A stretch of DNA of 64,000 bases from Anagrus nilaparvatae (taxonomy: Eukaryota > Arthropoda > Insecta > Hymenoptera > Mymaridae). Location of the stretch: contig JAKSXM010000132.1 in assembly GCA_022575985.1 (NCBI GenBank), positions 10,850,001 to 10,914,000 of the forward strand. The letters are read 5' to 3'. The notes beneath the pieces were generated by a model. The model did no database searches. It worked only from the letters and a program-made list of their open reading frames with translations, and was not told the DNA's origin. Position numbers and translations under genes: made by a program. This document shows positions 12,180 through 22,314 of this stretch, one piece after another; position 1 is the first letter of the stretch; each line of letters starts with the position of its first letter.

Positions 12180-12525
12180 AACCGGTAAAATTTCACATCC
12201 ATTATGGAATTAAGTCCTAATTTTTTTTTCAAAAATTTTTTCATCAAAAAATCTCAAACTACTTTTTTTTTTTTTTTTGGTGTAATACTTCATTTATTTC
12301 CATGAAAGTACTTATATTTGAAAATATGGTTTTTACTCGATATCCCGAATCTGATTATTAATTTTTTGAAAATTAGTTCCAAAATTTTTGATCAATAAAA
12401 AATACTTTTAAAAGTTAATAGAAATGTAAGTATGATTGCATGCTTGTAATCGGTGATATCAGTGGCATATTAAAGTATTAAGCTCATTCTTTAAGGAACC
12501 TTAGTGCCAGCTAGTTGGCAGGGTA
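12024..12525 (+). mobile_element. MITE family A, copy a
   Basis: One end is 'agttcctcaatgaggaacc' and the other 'gccagctagttggcaggg', both after or before a TTTT run. The middle holds 'ctcaggaagctaaaaaaccgg', a (GT)n tract and 'cggtaaaatttcaca..cattatggaattaag'. Shared with copies at 19,254, 22,315, 30,103, 36,772, 39,407, 47,724 and 61,651. Confidence 0.75.
12135..12178. repeat. (GT)n microsatellite inside MITE A
   Basis: Uninterrupted gt dinucleotides. The same position in other copies of the family also carries a GT/CA tract. Confidence 0.95.
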
Positions 12526-12529
12526 TTTT

Positions 12530-13154
12530 ATTTAGCTGTAAAGCCAAATTTTAGATGGAACACAGCGAAGTCTCTAAATGAAAGAAAAGTGAAAGAATCT
12601 TCAATGAGTGAGGATACACGAGCTTAAATCAACCAAAAGTAATGTGATAACCGATTTCGGACTGACTTGTATAAGGTATGAAGGGAGTGGAATTTTAGTG
12701 GGTATGGCACAGAATTGTGAGCTCAGACGCTGAACAGTATGCGTAATGCATATCTCCACTTCATACGCAAAAATAAATATTTTGTCCTTTGTTTAAAAAA
12801 TAGCTATTTTTATTTATTACCCACATTCGTTGCATAGATTCTTCTGAACTTCATCAAGGGCATCTATTTCGCCCCCCACTAAAATGGCTTTTTTCCATCA
12901 GGAAATCATTCCAAACGACTAAATTAGTAAAAAAAAATTAGTATTTAGATAGAAAAAACACATTCAAATAAAAAAAAATTTTTATTTTTTAACCTTTTTT
13001 TTTAATTTAATAATAATAATAAGATTAATTTTTACTTAAAGGATGAAATGATTTAATATCATCTATTATTAAGTAAATTTAATAACACTTACTTTAATGT
13101 TTGTTATTGTTTGAAAAAGTTTATCTATAAATTTACATATATTCGAGGCAATAT
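12530..13154. repeat. duplicated locus copy 1, left part
   Basis: Nearly identical to 40,290-40,938. It includes 'gatggaacacagcgaagtctctaaatg', 'acttcatacgcaaaaataaat' and a minus-strand reading that ends ...LDEVQKNLCNECG and a stop at about 12,822. The homology to copy 2 breaks at 13,154, where the CMC transposon begins, and resumes near 18,105. Confidence 0.85.
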
Positions 13155-13185
13155 CCCGTAGGGAAGAGTTACTCGGATTTCGATG
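13155..13185 (+). repeat. left terminal inverted repeat of the CMC element
   Basis: Begins CCCGTAGGGA and pairs with 17,515-17,542. Confidence 0.7.
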
Positions 13186-13449
13186 AAATTTTGTCGGTTC
13201 TAGCTCGGTTTACGGGTAGAAATCGAGTCTCGTATTTTACACGGATAAAACTTACTTTCTCGAGCGCTATACGAGCATATCCTATAATGCTTATATATAG
13301 TATAGTATGTGTGCTTAGAAAAATTATGTTTGTTTACAGTTTTTTAGCATAAAAATGTACAATCAAAGCCGTTTTTATTTAAATAAAAAAAATAATTATT
13401 ATAAAAAAAGTAAAATTATATTGTATTTATAAATTTTTAAATATATACA

Positions 13450-15436
13450 ATGGAAACAAGTAATAATAGAAAAAGATGTGCTAGTTATGATAGAGTGAAA
13501 AAGTTTCGTGCTAAAAGAAAAAAAGAGATACAGGTAAAAATAAAAACGTATTTATATAATAAATTAAGATTTCCTTATGTAAGTTTAATTTTTTTTTTTA
13601 ATTTAGGAAATAAAAAATGGTGCAGGTGCTCCTGTCAGTTTGCATAATGAAGAGCAAGAAAAAAATATTAAAAAATTAAAATTGTGGGCTGTCGAATCAA
13701 ATGTTAAAAGGAATAAATTGCACGATCTATTAGGCTTTTTCAACGAGACAAAACTTCTGGATGTTCCAGCATCTGTTTCCACTTTTTTAGGAAGCAATAA
13801 TTTCCAATATTCCATTAGACAAATGCTTAGTGCAGAAGAAGGTACTCCTACTTTTGGGGACTATGTATATTTTGGAATTGAGTCATGTCTAAGAAGATTA
13901 GAGACTCCGGGACAAAAACATCTATTAGAAGCAGACGGTTTTTTAAAATTGCAAGTAAATGTTGACAGTGCTCCCTTAAATGAGTCAGGGAAAAAAAATT
14001 TATACCCCATCTCTTGCAGAATACATAATCATCCAATTTTTCCTGCTTTTCCTGTAGCTATATATTGTGGATTGAAAAAGCCAGCAGATCTTAATGATTT
14101 TTTCAAGGATTTTATCAGTGAGTACAAAAAACTTGCAAAAGATGGATTAAATTTTTTTGGATATCACTATAAGATAAAAATAAAATGCTTTATTTGTGAT
14201 TCCCCTGGTCGTGCTGAATGTAAAGGTGTAAAAAACCATGGTGGCTTTTTTGCCTGTGAACGGTGTTTCATAAGAGGAGTATACTATCGAAATAGAACTG
14301 TATATCCTTACAGTAATATAACTCCAAGAACAGATGAATCATTCCTAACACAAGTAAATAAAGATCATCATAATACTGATTCTGCTCTTTTACCTTTAGA
14401 ATCAGATATTGATATAATTTATGATTTTATACTTGATTTTATGCACCTTGGTTGCCAAGGGATAATGAAAAAGTTATTAGGATACTGGGTTTCAGGCACA
14501 GGTGCTAATTCTGATAAATTTGGTAAAAAAATCAAGCTCTCATTAAGTGACAAAAGAGAAGCAGACAGAAGGCTAGAATTTATTGATAACAACATAACCG
14601 ATGATTTCCAAAGAAAAACTAGAAACCTGACATTCTATGGACAGATGAAAGCAACAGAGTTTCGATTGTTGTTATTGTATGTTGGGATGCTTATATTTCA
14701 AGGTTTGTTGGATAATGATGTATATGAGCATTTCTTGCTCTTACATATTGCATTCAGAATCTTATGCTGCCCAAAATTATCTCAAATATATTGTGGAACA
14801 GCTAAATTATACCTGCAAAGGGCTTTTGAAGGATTTATAAATATTTATGGTTTACAATCTGCAATTTTAAATGTTCATAACATAATTCATACAGCAGATG
14901 ATGTTAAAAATATGAAATGCAATTTGATGGAAATGTCTGCTTTCCCGTTTGAGAGTTTACTAGGAAGATTGAAAAATTACGTATCTTTTCCTGTTAAACC
15001 ACTTCAGCAAATATGCAAGAGACTTGGAGAGAAAGAAGGATTACAGCAGATTGATTTACAAAATTTTAAGGAAGTAGAAATCTTAATGAAAAATGGGGAT
15101 GAAATTCTTATGCTTAAGTATAAATCTTTGAAGATAAAAATAAGTCCTCCTGATAATTCCATTTTAACAGAAGATAACCAAATTTTTATCGTAAAAAAAA
15201 TAATAAAAAATGGTGAAAATTATAAATTGCTAGGTAATTATTGGGAAAAAGTAGGTCCTATTTACAAGACGCCTATAGATTCAACATTATTTAATATGTT
15301 TGAGTTAAAAGAGTTTTGTTCAAATACTGAGCAATTAATCCCAGTATCATCAGTTTCAAAAAAAATATTGATTGTTAGTTTAAATTTTGCAGAGGCAGCT
15401 CCAATAAAAAACTTTTGTGTGCCTTTATTACATTAA
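13450..15436 (+). CDS. CMC/Tnp2-like transposase, two exons, intact
   Basis: Exon 1 (13,450-13,533) encodes METSNNRKRCASYDRVKKF... with a basic stretch. The 73-bp intron has a GT donor and a 'tttaatttag' acceptor, and exon 2 (13,607-15,436) continues in phase 0, for 637 residues in all. Landmarks: VNVDSAPL (possible first catalytic Asp), ICDSPGRAECKG...FACERC (paired cysteines and histidine, a zinc-binding-like block), FILDFMHLGCQGIMKKLL, NVHNIIHTADDV and SAFPFESLLGRLKNYV. The last resembles the DUF4218 'PFE...G.LK.YV' signature of plant Tnp2 transposases. The same order appears in the decayed copy at 53,765-55,251. Assignment to CMC rests on these motifs, not on a search. The protein would cut and join the element's ends in the nucleus. 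Confidence 0.7.
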
Positions 15437-16105
15437 AATTGTATTTTTTAATATTTTTTATCAAAACATGAAATATGAAATGTTATTGTATTTATAATAA
15501 TAAATATTAAAATTTCAATATTATAAAATGTATACAAAATAAATGTTTTTTATTAAATTTGTCTTTTATTTGAACCTTACATTTTTTTTTATTAGATAAT
15601 AATATAATAGAACTTACATATTTTGAACATTACCTTTTTAAATAATTTGAACATCACATTTTTTTATTTTAATATTAAAAGATAACAGAGAATATTTTTA
15701 TAATAACAGAAATAATAATAATAACAGAAATTACATACTTTGTAGTAACTCCTTTTTTTCCTTAAATAGTAATAGTTGTAGTTGTTAAAAATTTTTTTCT
15801 TATACATTTTATGACTTTTCAATAGTACTATTCATAATAAATTTTTAATTAAAAAAAATATTCTCTATTTTAAAACTATTTACTTATATTAATCTGTACT
15901 ATTAATGTTTTTAGTAATCCTATTCTTTGATAAAAAATATATTATATTTTAATACTATAATTTTTACATTAATCTTTGTACTGATCTTTTTATTAGTCCT
16001 AATCTTTGATTAAAAATATTTACTTTTTTAATAGTATCTTATATTAATCTTTGTACTGTTCTTTGATTTATATTTAAAAAACAAATATGATAAGATGTAT
16101 GGTTC
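15437..16105. other. AT-rich intergenic region of the CMC element
   Basis: Region between the 3' ends of the two converging genes, with 'aataaa' signals near 15,495 and 15,538 and no frame of note. Confidence 0.5.
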
Positions 16106-17232
16106 TTACTGGGCTGGTTGCAAAGGTTGCTGAGAATTTGTAGTATCTGTTAATGCCTTTCTTTTTTTTATTCTACCATCCCAATCTGAAGCTTTACTTA
16201 GCGACTCACCAACAAGCGAAGACATTATATGATATGCATAATTTTGCTTACACTGTTCATACTTTGTAATTAATAAGTTCAGTAAACTTATACCAATAGT
16301 TGTGTCCCTAAAAATGATTTTATTTTTTACTTTTTGAGCCATAGTTACTTTTTCCATAGCAAATTGCTTGCCAAATAACATTCGAAGACATTTAGTAGCA
16401 TTTATATTAACACTGACATCAGCAGAAAACAAATTTGAAAAATTTTTTTGAAGATCCTTTACCATAGCTACGTTGTCTTTTAATTTATCATTTAAATCAT
16501 GAAACTACTCTTCACTTTCTATTGGCAATGTAACGTTATATCGAACACTGAAAGGTAATTTATCCTCGCAACCAATTTGAGATTGCATTTCACAGAGTCT
16601 TAGCAAAGTTTGATCTACTTTATTTTGTAGGCTCTTGATTGTGGCATCGTAATCTTTAAGTTTGCTTTCTACATTCTCAAATGACTTTTTAACCTCACCT
16701 ACGATTACATTTTGAAAGTCTGTTAATACTTTCCCAAGGTCTAACAAAGATGAATTTGTTGAATCGTTGGACACATCCGGAGAAGGTTCAGGAACTTGAA
16801 GAATATCATTAATAGTACTATTTACAGCTGAATTTTGGGCTTGTTTATTCAATTCTGGAGTTTGTATCGTAGTTGTTTGTATCAAAATAAGACCTAATGC
16901 ATATAGTTGTTGCATGCAATGAGGATAAGAGCCTGCAGTTAAAATAACATATTGTTTTATTCAAAATTTAATTAATTTGTAACTTATTTTATTTTACCTT
17001 CAGCTAAAGCCATGACATCAAAGTATTGCCAAGTTATTTCTGGTGGGCTTCGAGAAAGGATCATATTTTGTAATATGTGTAAGCTATTTTGATTAAATTG
17101 AGGTGTAGGGTATTTGATTTGATATAATACACCCGGTGTATTACTTTCAAATATCCACAATTTGGGTATTACTTCTGCATATTTTTTTTTCGTATGCAGA
17201 AATTGAATTAATACATAGTTATCTGCATCCAT
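16106..17232 (-). pseudogene. DUF4806-like accessory gene of the CMC element, one internal stop
   Basis: Exon 1 (17,232-16,998) starts MDADNYVLIQFLHTKKKYAE. A short intron (16,997-16,933) joins it in phase to exon 2 (16,932-16,106), total 353 codons plus stop. The middle (about 130-190) looks like a coiled coil (LDLGKVLTDF..., SLQNKVDQTLLRLCEM). The C-terminal 130 residues have the DUF4806 look: 'LPIESEE', then conserved hydrophobics, 'CLRMLFGKQFA' and 'KVKNKIIFRDTTI'. A single in-frame TAG at 16,505-16,507 lies just after LPIESEE. It could be a recent nonsense mutation, since everything downstream stays in frame. Proteins of this type occur as uncharacterised insect genes; a role as partner of the transposase is inference from the shared element. 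Confidence 0.6.
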
Positions 17233-17514
17233 TTTTTAATAATATATTATTTTATTTATGATAAATAAATAAAAGTAAGTAAAATTAAAACTTTTTTAAA
17301 CATTTAAAACAACTAGATGCATTTTTATTTATTTGATTACAATATTTGCCTTCTGCTCTTATATACAAACACTCACGTGCACGAATAATGCGCCACCATG
17401 CGTCTTTTTTTATAAAAAAATATATACGTTTTTTTCTCGGTCTCCGAGTTCTATCCTACAATACTTGCTCGTATTTTACCCGGACGCTCAATGTTAAATT
17501 TCCTCGGATCGAGC

Positions 17515-17542
17515 GCGATCCGAGTAGCGAATTCCCTACGGG
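17515..17542 (-). repeat. right terminal inverted repeat of the CMC element
   Basis: Reads CCCGTAGGGAATTCGCTACT on the minus strand, pairing with the left end. Confidence 0.7.
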
Positions 17543-18105
17543 ATCTTCTATTAAAAGAATGAAATGTAACGCTGATTTTGAGACATTTCAAACCTCATTC
17601 TGATTGGTCTGTAATTATCAGCTGTTATTCATTTCGAAATTAATACTAACGCGCTCTTGTGGTGTACAAATTAAACCTTAATATACTGTTCTGTTATTTC
17701 TAATGGCGCGTATTTTAAAATTCTGTATTTTATTATTATTTTTTTCTTTATTTTCAAAGGGTGAATAATATAATATTATTAACATGTTATTTTCTGTCTT
17801 AAATAAAAAATTAGTTATTTATGAGGAATCAGTTAATATAAGATATTAAGGGAAGGTTGACAGGGCCCGAGGTGCATAGCACCGAGGGACTGTAATCGCA
17901 TAATTGGTAAAATGTACCTAATTTAGGGTTAATTCATAAAGTAAAACTTAAAATAATAAATTTTAGCTTATAATGAAGATTTTGTATAAATAAAATTGAA
18001 AATTTGTTTTATTAAATAAATATTTGTTTAAAGTTTAAATTATTTCTCATTTAAAATTGAATTTGAGGGGGTTGACGCGCTTTAGCGCGCAGGGGGCGTA
18101 GCCCC
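17543..18105. other. segment absent from copy 2
   Basis: Not represented in copy 2 (40,938). It carries GC hairpins at 17,865-17,892 ('cgaggtgcatagcaccgag') and 18,068-18,108 ('gcgctttagcgc', 'gggggcgtagccccc'). No gene was seen. Either it was inserted in copy 1 or, with the transposon, deleted from copy 2. Confidence 0.5.
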
Positions 18106-18540
18106 CTAGTTATTTAAATATTTTAAATAACACGTATATTTTAAATTATGATATAAACTTTTGAAACGATAATTGCCTGCTTCCAAAATATAACCTACCC
18201 CAAATGCTGTACTCGCACCTACCTCTAGAGTAAGTTAAATTTTGGGGGTTGAGGAGGCGAAGTCCCCCGTGGGGGCTAAAGTAATAAAGAAATAATTTAT
18301 TATAACCTATCCCCAAATGCTGTACGCGGGGCAAAGCCCCCACTAAAATAATCACTAATCATAAGAGCTCAAGTAAAAAAAATGATAAAAAATATCTACA
18401 AATACTTGTAAATTCAAAAATTTTTTTACAAAAATAATTTTTTTTTGCATTTTTCCTACCCAAAACTTATTGCTAAAATTTTAAGTGTTTTTTAGCAATT
18501 TCCAGCAAAAATTTTAGCGATTAGGTGGGGGGGGCTAAAA
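18106..18540. repeat. duplicated locus copy 1, GC-hairpin repeat part
   Basis: Matches 40,939-41,425. It contains a unit with 'caaatgctgtactcgcacctac' followed by a hairpin 'gggggttgaggaggcgaagtccccc'. The second unit is shorter here than in copy 2. Confidence 0.75.
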
Positions 18541-19253
18541 ATATCCTAATCAAGAAAATGCAATATATATCGTTCAGGAGCCAAATTCTGATGGTAAAGT
18601 TTGTAAAATTATAGTTAATATTTTATCTTTATCATGTATCAAATATTTATTTATGCTTAAAATAAATTGTATATTTGTTTCGGATCATCTTAAAAAAATT
18701 TCTAAAACCATTAGATTATTATCAGAAGACACATTTAATTGTGCAGCGGAACATAAAATTTGCATTTATTCTGCTGAAAGTATCTTGTAAACGCAAAGTG
18801 TCCATATTGATGACATCAGAGGGGCAATGAAGCATCAGCTCGGTGGGAGCATCTGAATGAACTTAGCGCAATATCGAAAATAAATATCGATGACAACTTA
18901 TACATAGACTGCTGTGATATAGCAAGAAATTTTGCATGGACACCTTGTCGTCATGATGTATACTGCCACCTTTGCGCTTTTACAATCATCAGAGATATTC
19001 GAATCGAGCCAGAAATCATTGGACATTTTCCCTCATGTAGAGGAATTTATTAGGGTCCAATGGATGATTTGAACGAACTTTTTACTGAGGATGAGCAAAA
19101 TAAATTCGAAGAAATCGATCAGGAAATTAGAGAAAGAGCTGTTGGAAATGATCGAAATGATAGAACTGAAGCTGAGGAAGAGAATGCCGATTATATTTAT
19201 ATCGATAAATAACGAAGGTAATGAAAGAATTATACTAGGAGAAGATACGAAAA

Positions 19254-19915
19254 CGCTGCCAAGTAATTAGCACTATGGTTCCTCAATAGCAATAACAAAA
19301 TGTTCTTTATGGTCTATTTTACCTAACAAAGTATAATGTCATAAAAAAAACTAAGAATGATCTTTGAATGATCTTTTCCTTGATACTGTTAGTTTAACAT
19401 CTCATGGAAAAAATTAGGTTTTTTATATTAAAAAAAAAAAAGATTTTTCTACACTAGTACATAATCTTCTTTTATGATAATTATGTCTGCTAGACAGTTT
19501 TTGGTGTAGCTGGTATAGTTATATCTTGAAGACATAATTACACCGGCTGTAAAAAATTTTTGCTATGTTTAAATTGAGGAATAAAAATGATACCTAGTAA
19601 AAACGTTAATTCTAGATATTAGTAATTTCATATAAATAAATTAAGTGCTACGTCCAAAAAGAAAAAAATTTATGGTGTTTTTTAAATTTTTTTATGTAAA
19701 AAATTTTGAAAAAAAAAATTCGAAAAATTACGTATCAGATTCGAGATATCGAGTGAAAATAGTACTTTCAAATATAAGTACTATCATGGAAATAAATGAG
19801 GTATTACATCCAAATTAAAAAAAAAAAAGTAGTTTGAGATTTTTTAATGAAAAAATTTTTGAAAAAAAAATTAGGTCTTAATTCAATAATGGATGTGAAA
19901 TTTCACCGGTTACAT

Positions 19916-19988
<73 letters not shown>

Positions 19989-20102
19989 TACAGACTTTTT
20001 TTAAAAAATGGTTTTTTAGCTTCCTGAGGTCCCAAAACGTGCTTATATGCCAAAAAATCAAAAATCAAAATTTGCATCACAATGGTTCCTCTATGAGAAA
20101 CC
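19254..20102 (-). mobile_element. MITE family A, copy b (inserted in RING relic)
   Basis: Copy 2 lacks it, which fixes the ends: 'aaaa|cgctgccaag...' and '...gagaaacc|aaaa'. The A-run on both sides fits an AAAA target duplication. It holds a (CA)n tract at 19,920-19,983. Confidence 0.85.
19921..19985. repeat. (CA)n microsatellite
   Basis: About 31 ca units inside the MITE. Frames read through it on either strand are not genes. Confidence 0.97.
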
Positions 20103-20350
20103 AAAAAAGTTGGCAAAGATAATCAAGATAATAAAGGGGATATAGCTGGAGTTAAAGAAAATGATGATGACAACAGGTCCATTATTTGTTTACTACTTGC
20201 AACAGAATTTAGTCTTTCAACATGCCGGCATAGAATCTGTTGTAATAATTGTGCAGCCATAATTTTTCATGCTGATTTCTTAGATGAAAGCATAAGAGTA
20301 CGTTGCCCAGCGTGTAAAGTAATGTATGAATTTTAAAATATTTTATTTAA

Positions 20351-21356
20351 GGGTACTTTGTGGTAAATATGACGATTTTTTAGGTAAGGATTGTGAAGAG
20401 ATGGTTAGAGATTTTTAAGTAAATATTTGTTTATTATTTTATATAAGTATTATATGTAACAAAAAAAAAAATTTTTTTATTTTCATGACGTCACTTCCGC
20501 GTAGCACGTGAGTAAAGCAGGCACTATGTCAAAACTGTGTACAGGATATCTTCAGTTTGGCTCAACCAAAATAAAAAAAAAAAATTGGTAAGAGTTTAAA
20601 GCAAATGTCAGGGGCTGACTTCGAGTTTTTTCAAAAAAATTAATTACAAACAAAATGGCGGCTGTTTAAAGTTAAAATGCAAAAAAGGCCTAAATTTTTA
20701 GGACTGAAGTAGTTGTAAAAACTTTTTGAGAACATTTTTTTAATAAAACTCGAAGTCAGCCCCTGAAAAATATATTTTTGTAACTACTCAGCAAATATAA
20801 AGTAAATTGCTGGAATAGTTATTGCGCAATCGTGTACACAGTTCGTGAAAAACGTATTTCGAGAAAAACGCGTTTGATGTTTCAAAACAAGTTTTTCGAT
20901 ACATTAAATGAAATAATTTTCTTTTTTTTTTTTAGTTTGGAGCAACTCAAAACGAAAAAATCTAATAAAGATGACTATTTTCCTGTTTCTGGTCCCATTC
21001 CCCATTTTTGGCCATTTTAGTACTGCGAAGTTTGGGTTTGTAAGCAATCGCGAAAATTTGCAAAATTTGCTGCATAATTTACGTCTAAAAGTAGCTCTAA
21101 CATAATTTCTAACTATTCAAGAATAGTTAGAAGTATAATGAGAGAAAAATGAATCTATTTTCTTTGAATAACAAAACTATTTGTTTAATTTCTTAAAAAT
21201 GTAAGTTTGACAGCGCGCGTAAAACAGGCCAAAAAGTATACTTAGAGAGGGAATTTAAAATAAAAATTTTTTTTACATATTCTTGAGACATATATGAAGC
21301 TATTTATGCAAAAAAAAAATTGTAATTCTCAAAAACATATTTACCACAAAGTACCC
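20351..21356. mobile_element. piggyBac-type non-autonomous element 1
   Basis: TIR GGGTACTTTGTGGTAAATAT is matched in reverse at 21,337-21,356, and TTAA lies immediately outside each end (20,347-20,350 and 21,357-21,360). It inserted just after the RING relic's stop. Internally it holds a second, imperfect inverted block ('ctcgaagtcagcccctgaaaaat'). No transposase. Same family as 24,852-26,065. Confidence 0.85.
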
Positions 21357-21360
21357 TTAA

Positions 21361-21920
21361 CTGCTTTATCTTTTACTGGTTGTCTTGATATAACATTTAG
21401 TTACATTTTTTTTATTCTCTTTGTAGTAACGTATTGATTTCATGGATCATATTTTTACTAGATTCTGAGGACACTAGAGTTGAATTAATTGAACCCTATT
21501 AATTATCAGGAAAAATTTATGAAAATTTTGCTTTGAGGCTAATTTATGGATCCTGCTCAAGAAGAATTTTAATAGATTTTGGATCATAATTAATTATTTT
21601 TACTCTAGTGGCCCTAGAATCTATAGTAAAAATACGCTTTATAAACCGTTCATTATATCTAAGCCAAAAATTTTGTAAGAGATTATAGGAGAATTATTTT
21701 AACATAGAATATGTTTAGAAGGGGTGGGGAGTTATCTGGATGAACCAGCAAACTAGGGGAGTGGGGAAATGATTAAAAATAATTTAAATACAAGGACTTA
21801 GAATGATTCCGATTAAGAGACTAATAGGGTCTCATAAGATACTTTAGGAAATTTGGATATTTTTATTAAGGAATATATTTATTGGTACGGGGGAGTCAAA
21901 TGTGCCATATTTGGGGTGGG
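21361..21920. other. no gene seen
   Basis: AT-rich. Begins the degenerate 'gacttagaat' repeats towards 21,790. Confidence 0.4.
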
Positions 21921-22080
21921 ATCAAATGGACTTAAAATAATTCTGATTTAGGGACTTAGAATAATTTCGACTTAGGAACTTAGAATCATTCTGGTTTAAG
22001 GACTTTATAATAACTCGTATTAAGGGACTTAAAATATTTTCGATTTAAAGACTTAAAATAGTTTTAGTTTAGAAATTTAA
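21785..22080. repeat. degenerate 28-30-bp tandem repeat
   Basis: Units around 'ggacttagaataatt.cgattta' recur at least six times, most regularly from 21,928 to 22,080. Confidence 0.65.
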
Positions 22081-22314
22081 CATATAGTAATGATGATAAT
22101 TACAAATTATAAAAACAGCGAATTGTATTGTAATTTTGCATAATACTTGCTTTATACATAACCCTGTAAGTAAACATATTACCTTCATTTTGGTTGTGTA
22201 TACACAAACCGGTTTTAAATTTTCTATAAAACAGAACACTATTCAAACAAAATTTATTATAGAGTGTATTCTGCTAAATTCAATACTAATATTCCAATAC
22301 TATTAGTATCAGAT

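Larger units (their letters stand above)
13155..17542. mobile_element. CMC (En/Spm-like) DNA transposon with two divergent genes
   Basis: The left end 'cccgtaggga.agttactcggat' is matched in reverse by 'atccgagtagcgaattccctacggg' at the right, giving imperfect terminal inverted repeats of about 25 bp, and more diverged subterminal similarity follows. AT flanks both ends, but a longer target duplication is not evident. Inside are a plus-strand transposase (13,450-15,436) and a minus-strand gene (17,232-16,106) that converge on an AT-rich 0.65-kb region. The transposase is completely open, so the copy is young. Confidence 0.75.
18541..20336 (+). pseudogene. multi-RING-finger gene relic, copy 1
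   Basis: Matches 41,427-42,373 nearly base for base. It keeps the three RING-like blocks ('HKICIYCAES' reads here as HKICIYSAES; 'PCRHDVYCHLCA'; 'CRHRICCNNCA...VRCPACK'). It is broken by frame changes, by a small insertion after 'gaatgccgat' (about 19,190) that creates a stop, and by MITE A at 19,254-20,102. The last RING survives as 20,103-20,336. Confidence 0.7.

Noticed and set aside
13603..14036. Minus-strand ORFs over the transposase
   Set aside because: Shadow frames of the intact plus-strand gene.
19847..20122. Open frames on both strands through poly-THTH or poly-VCVC
   Set aside because: Microsatellite translation inside a MITE.
18541..20336. Endogenous virus gene, given the IAP-like RING and GC hairpins
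   Set aside because: No capsid, polymerase or other viral gene is visible; kept only as a possibility for foreign origin.
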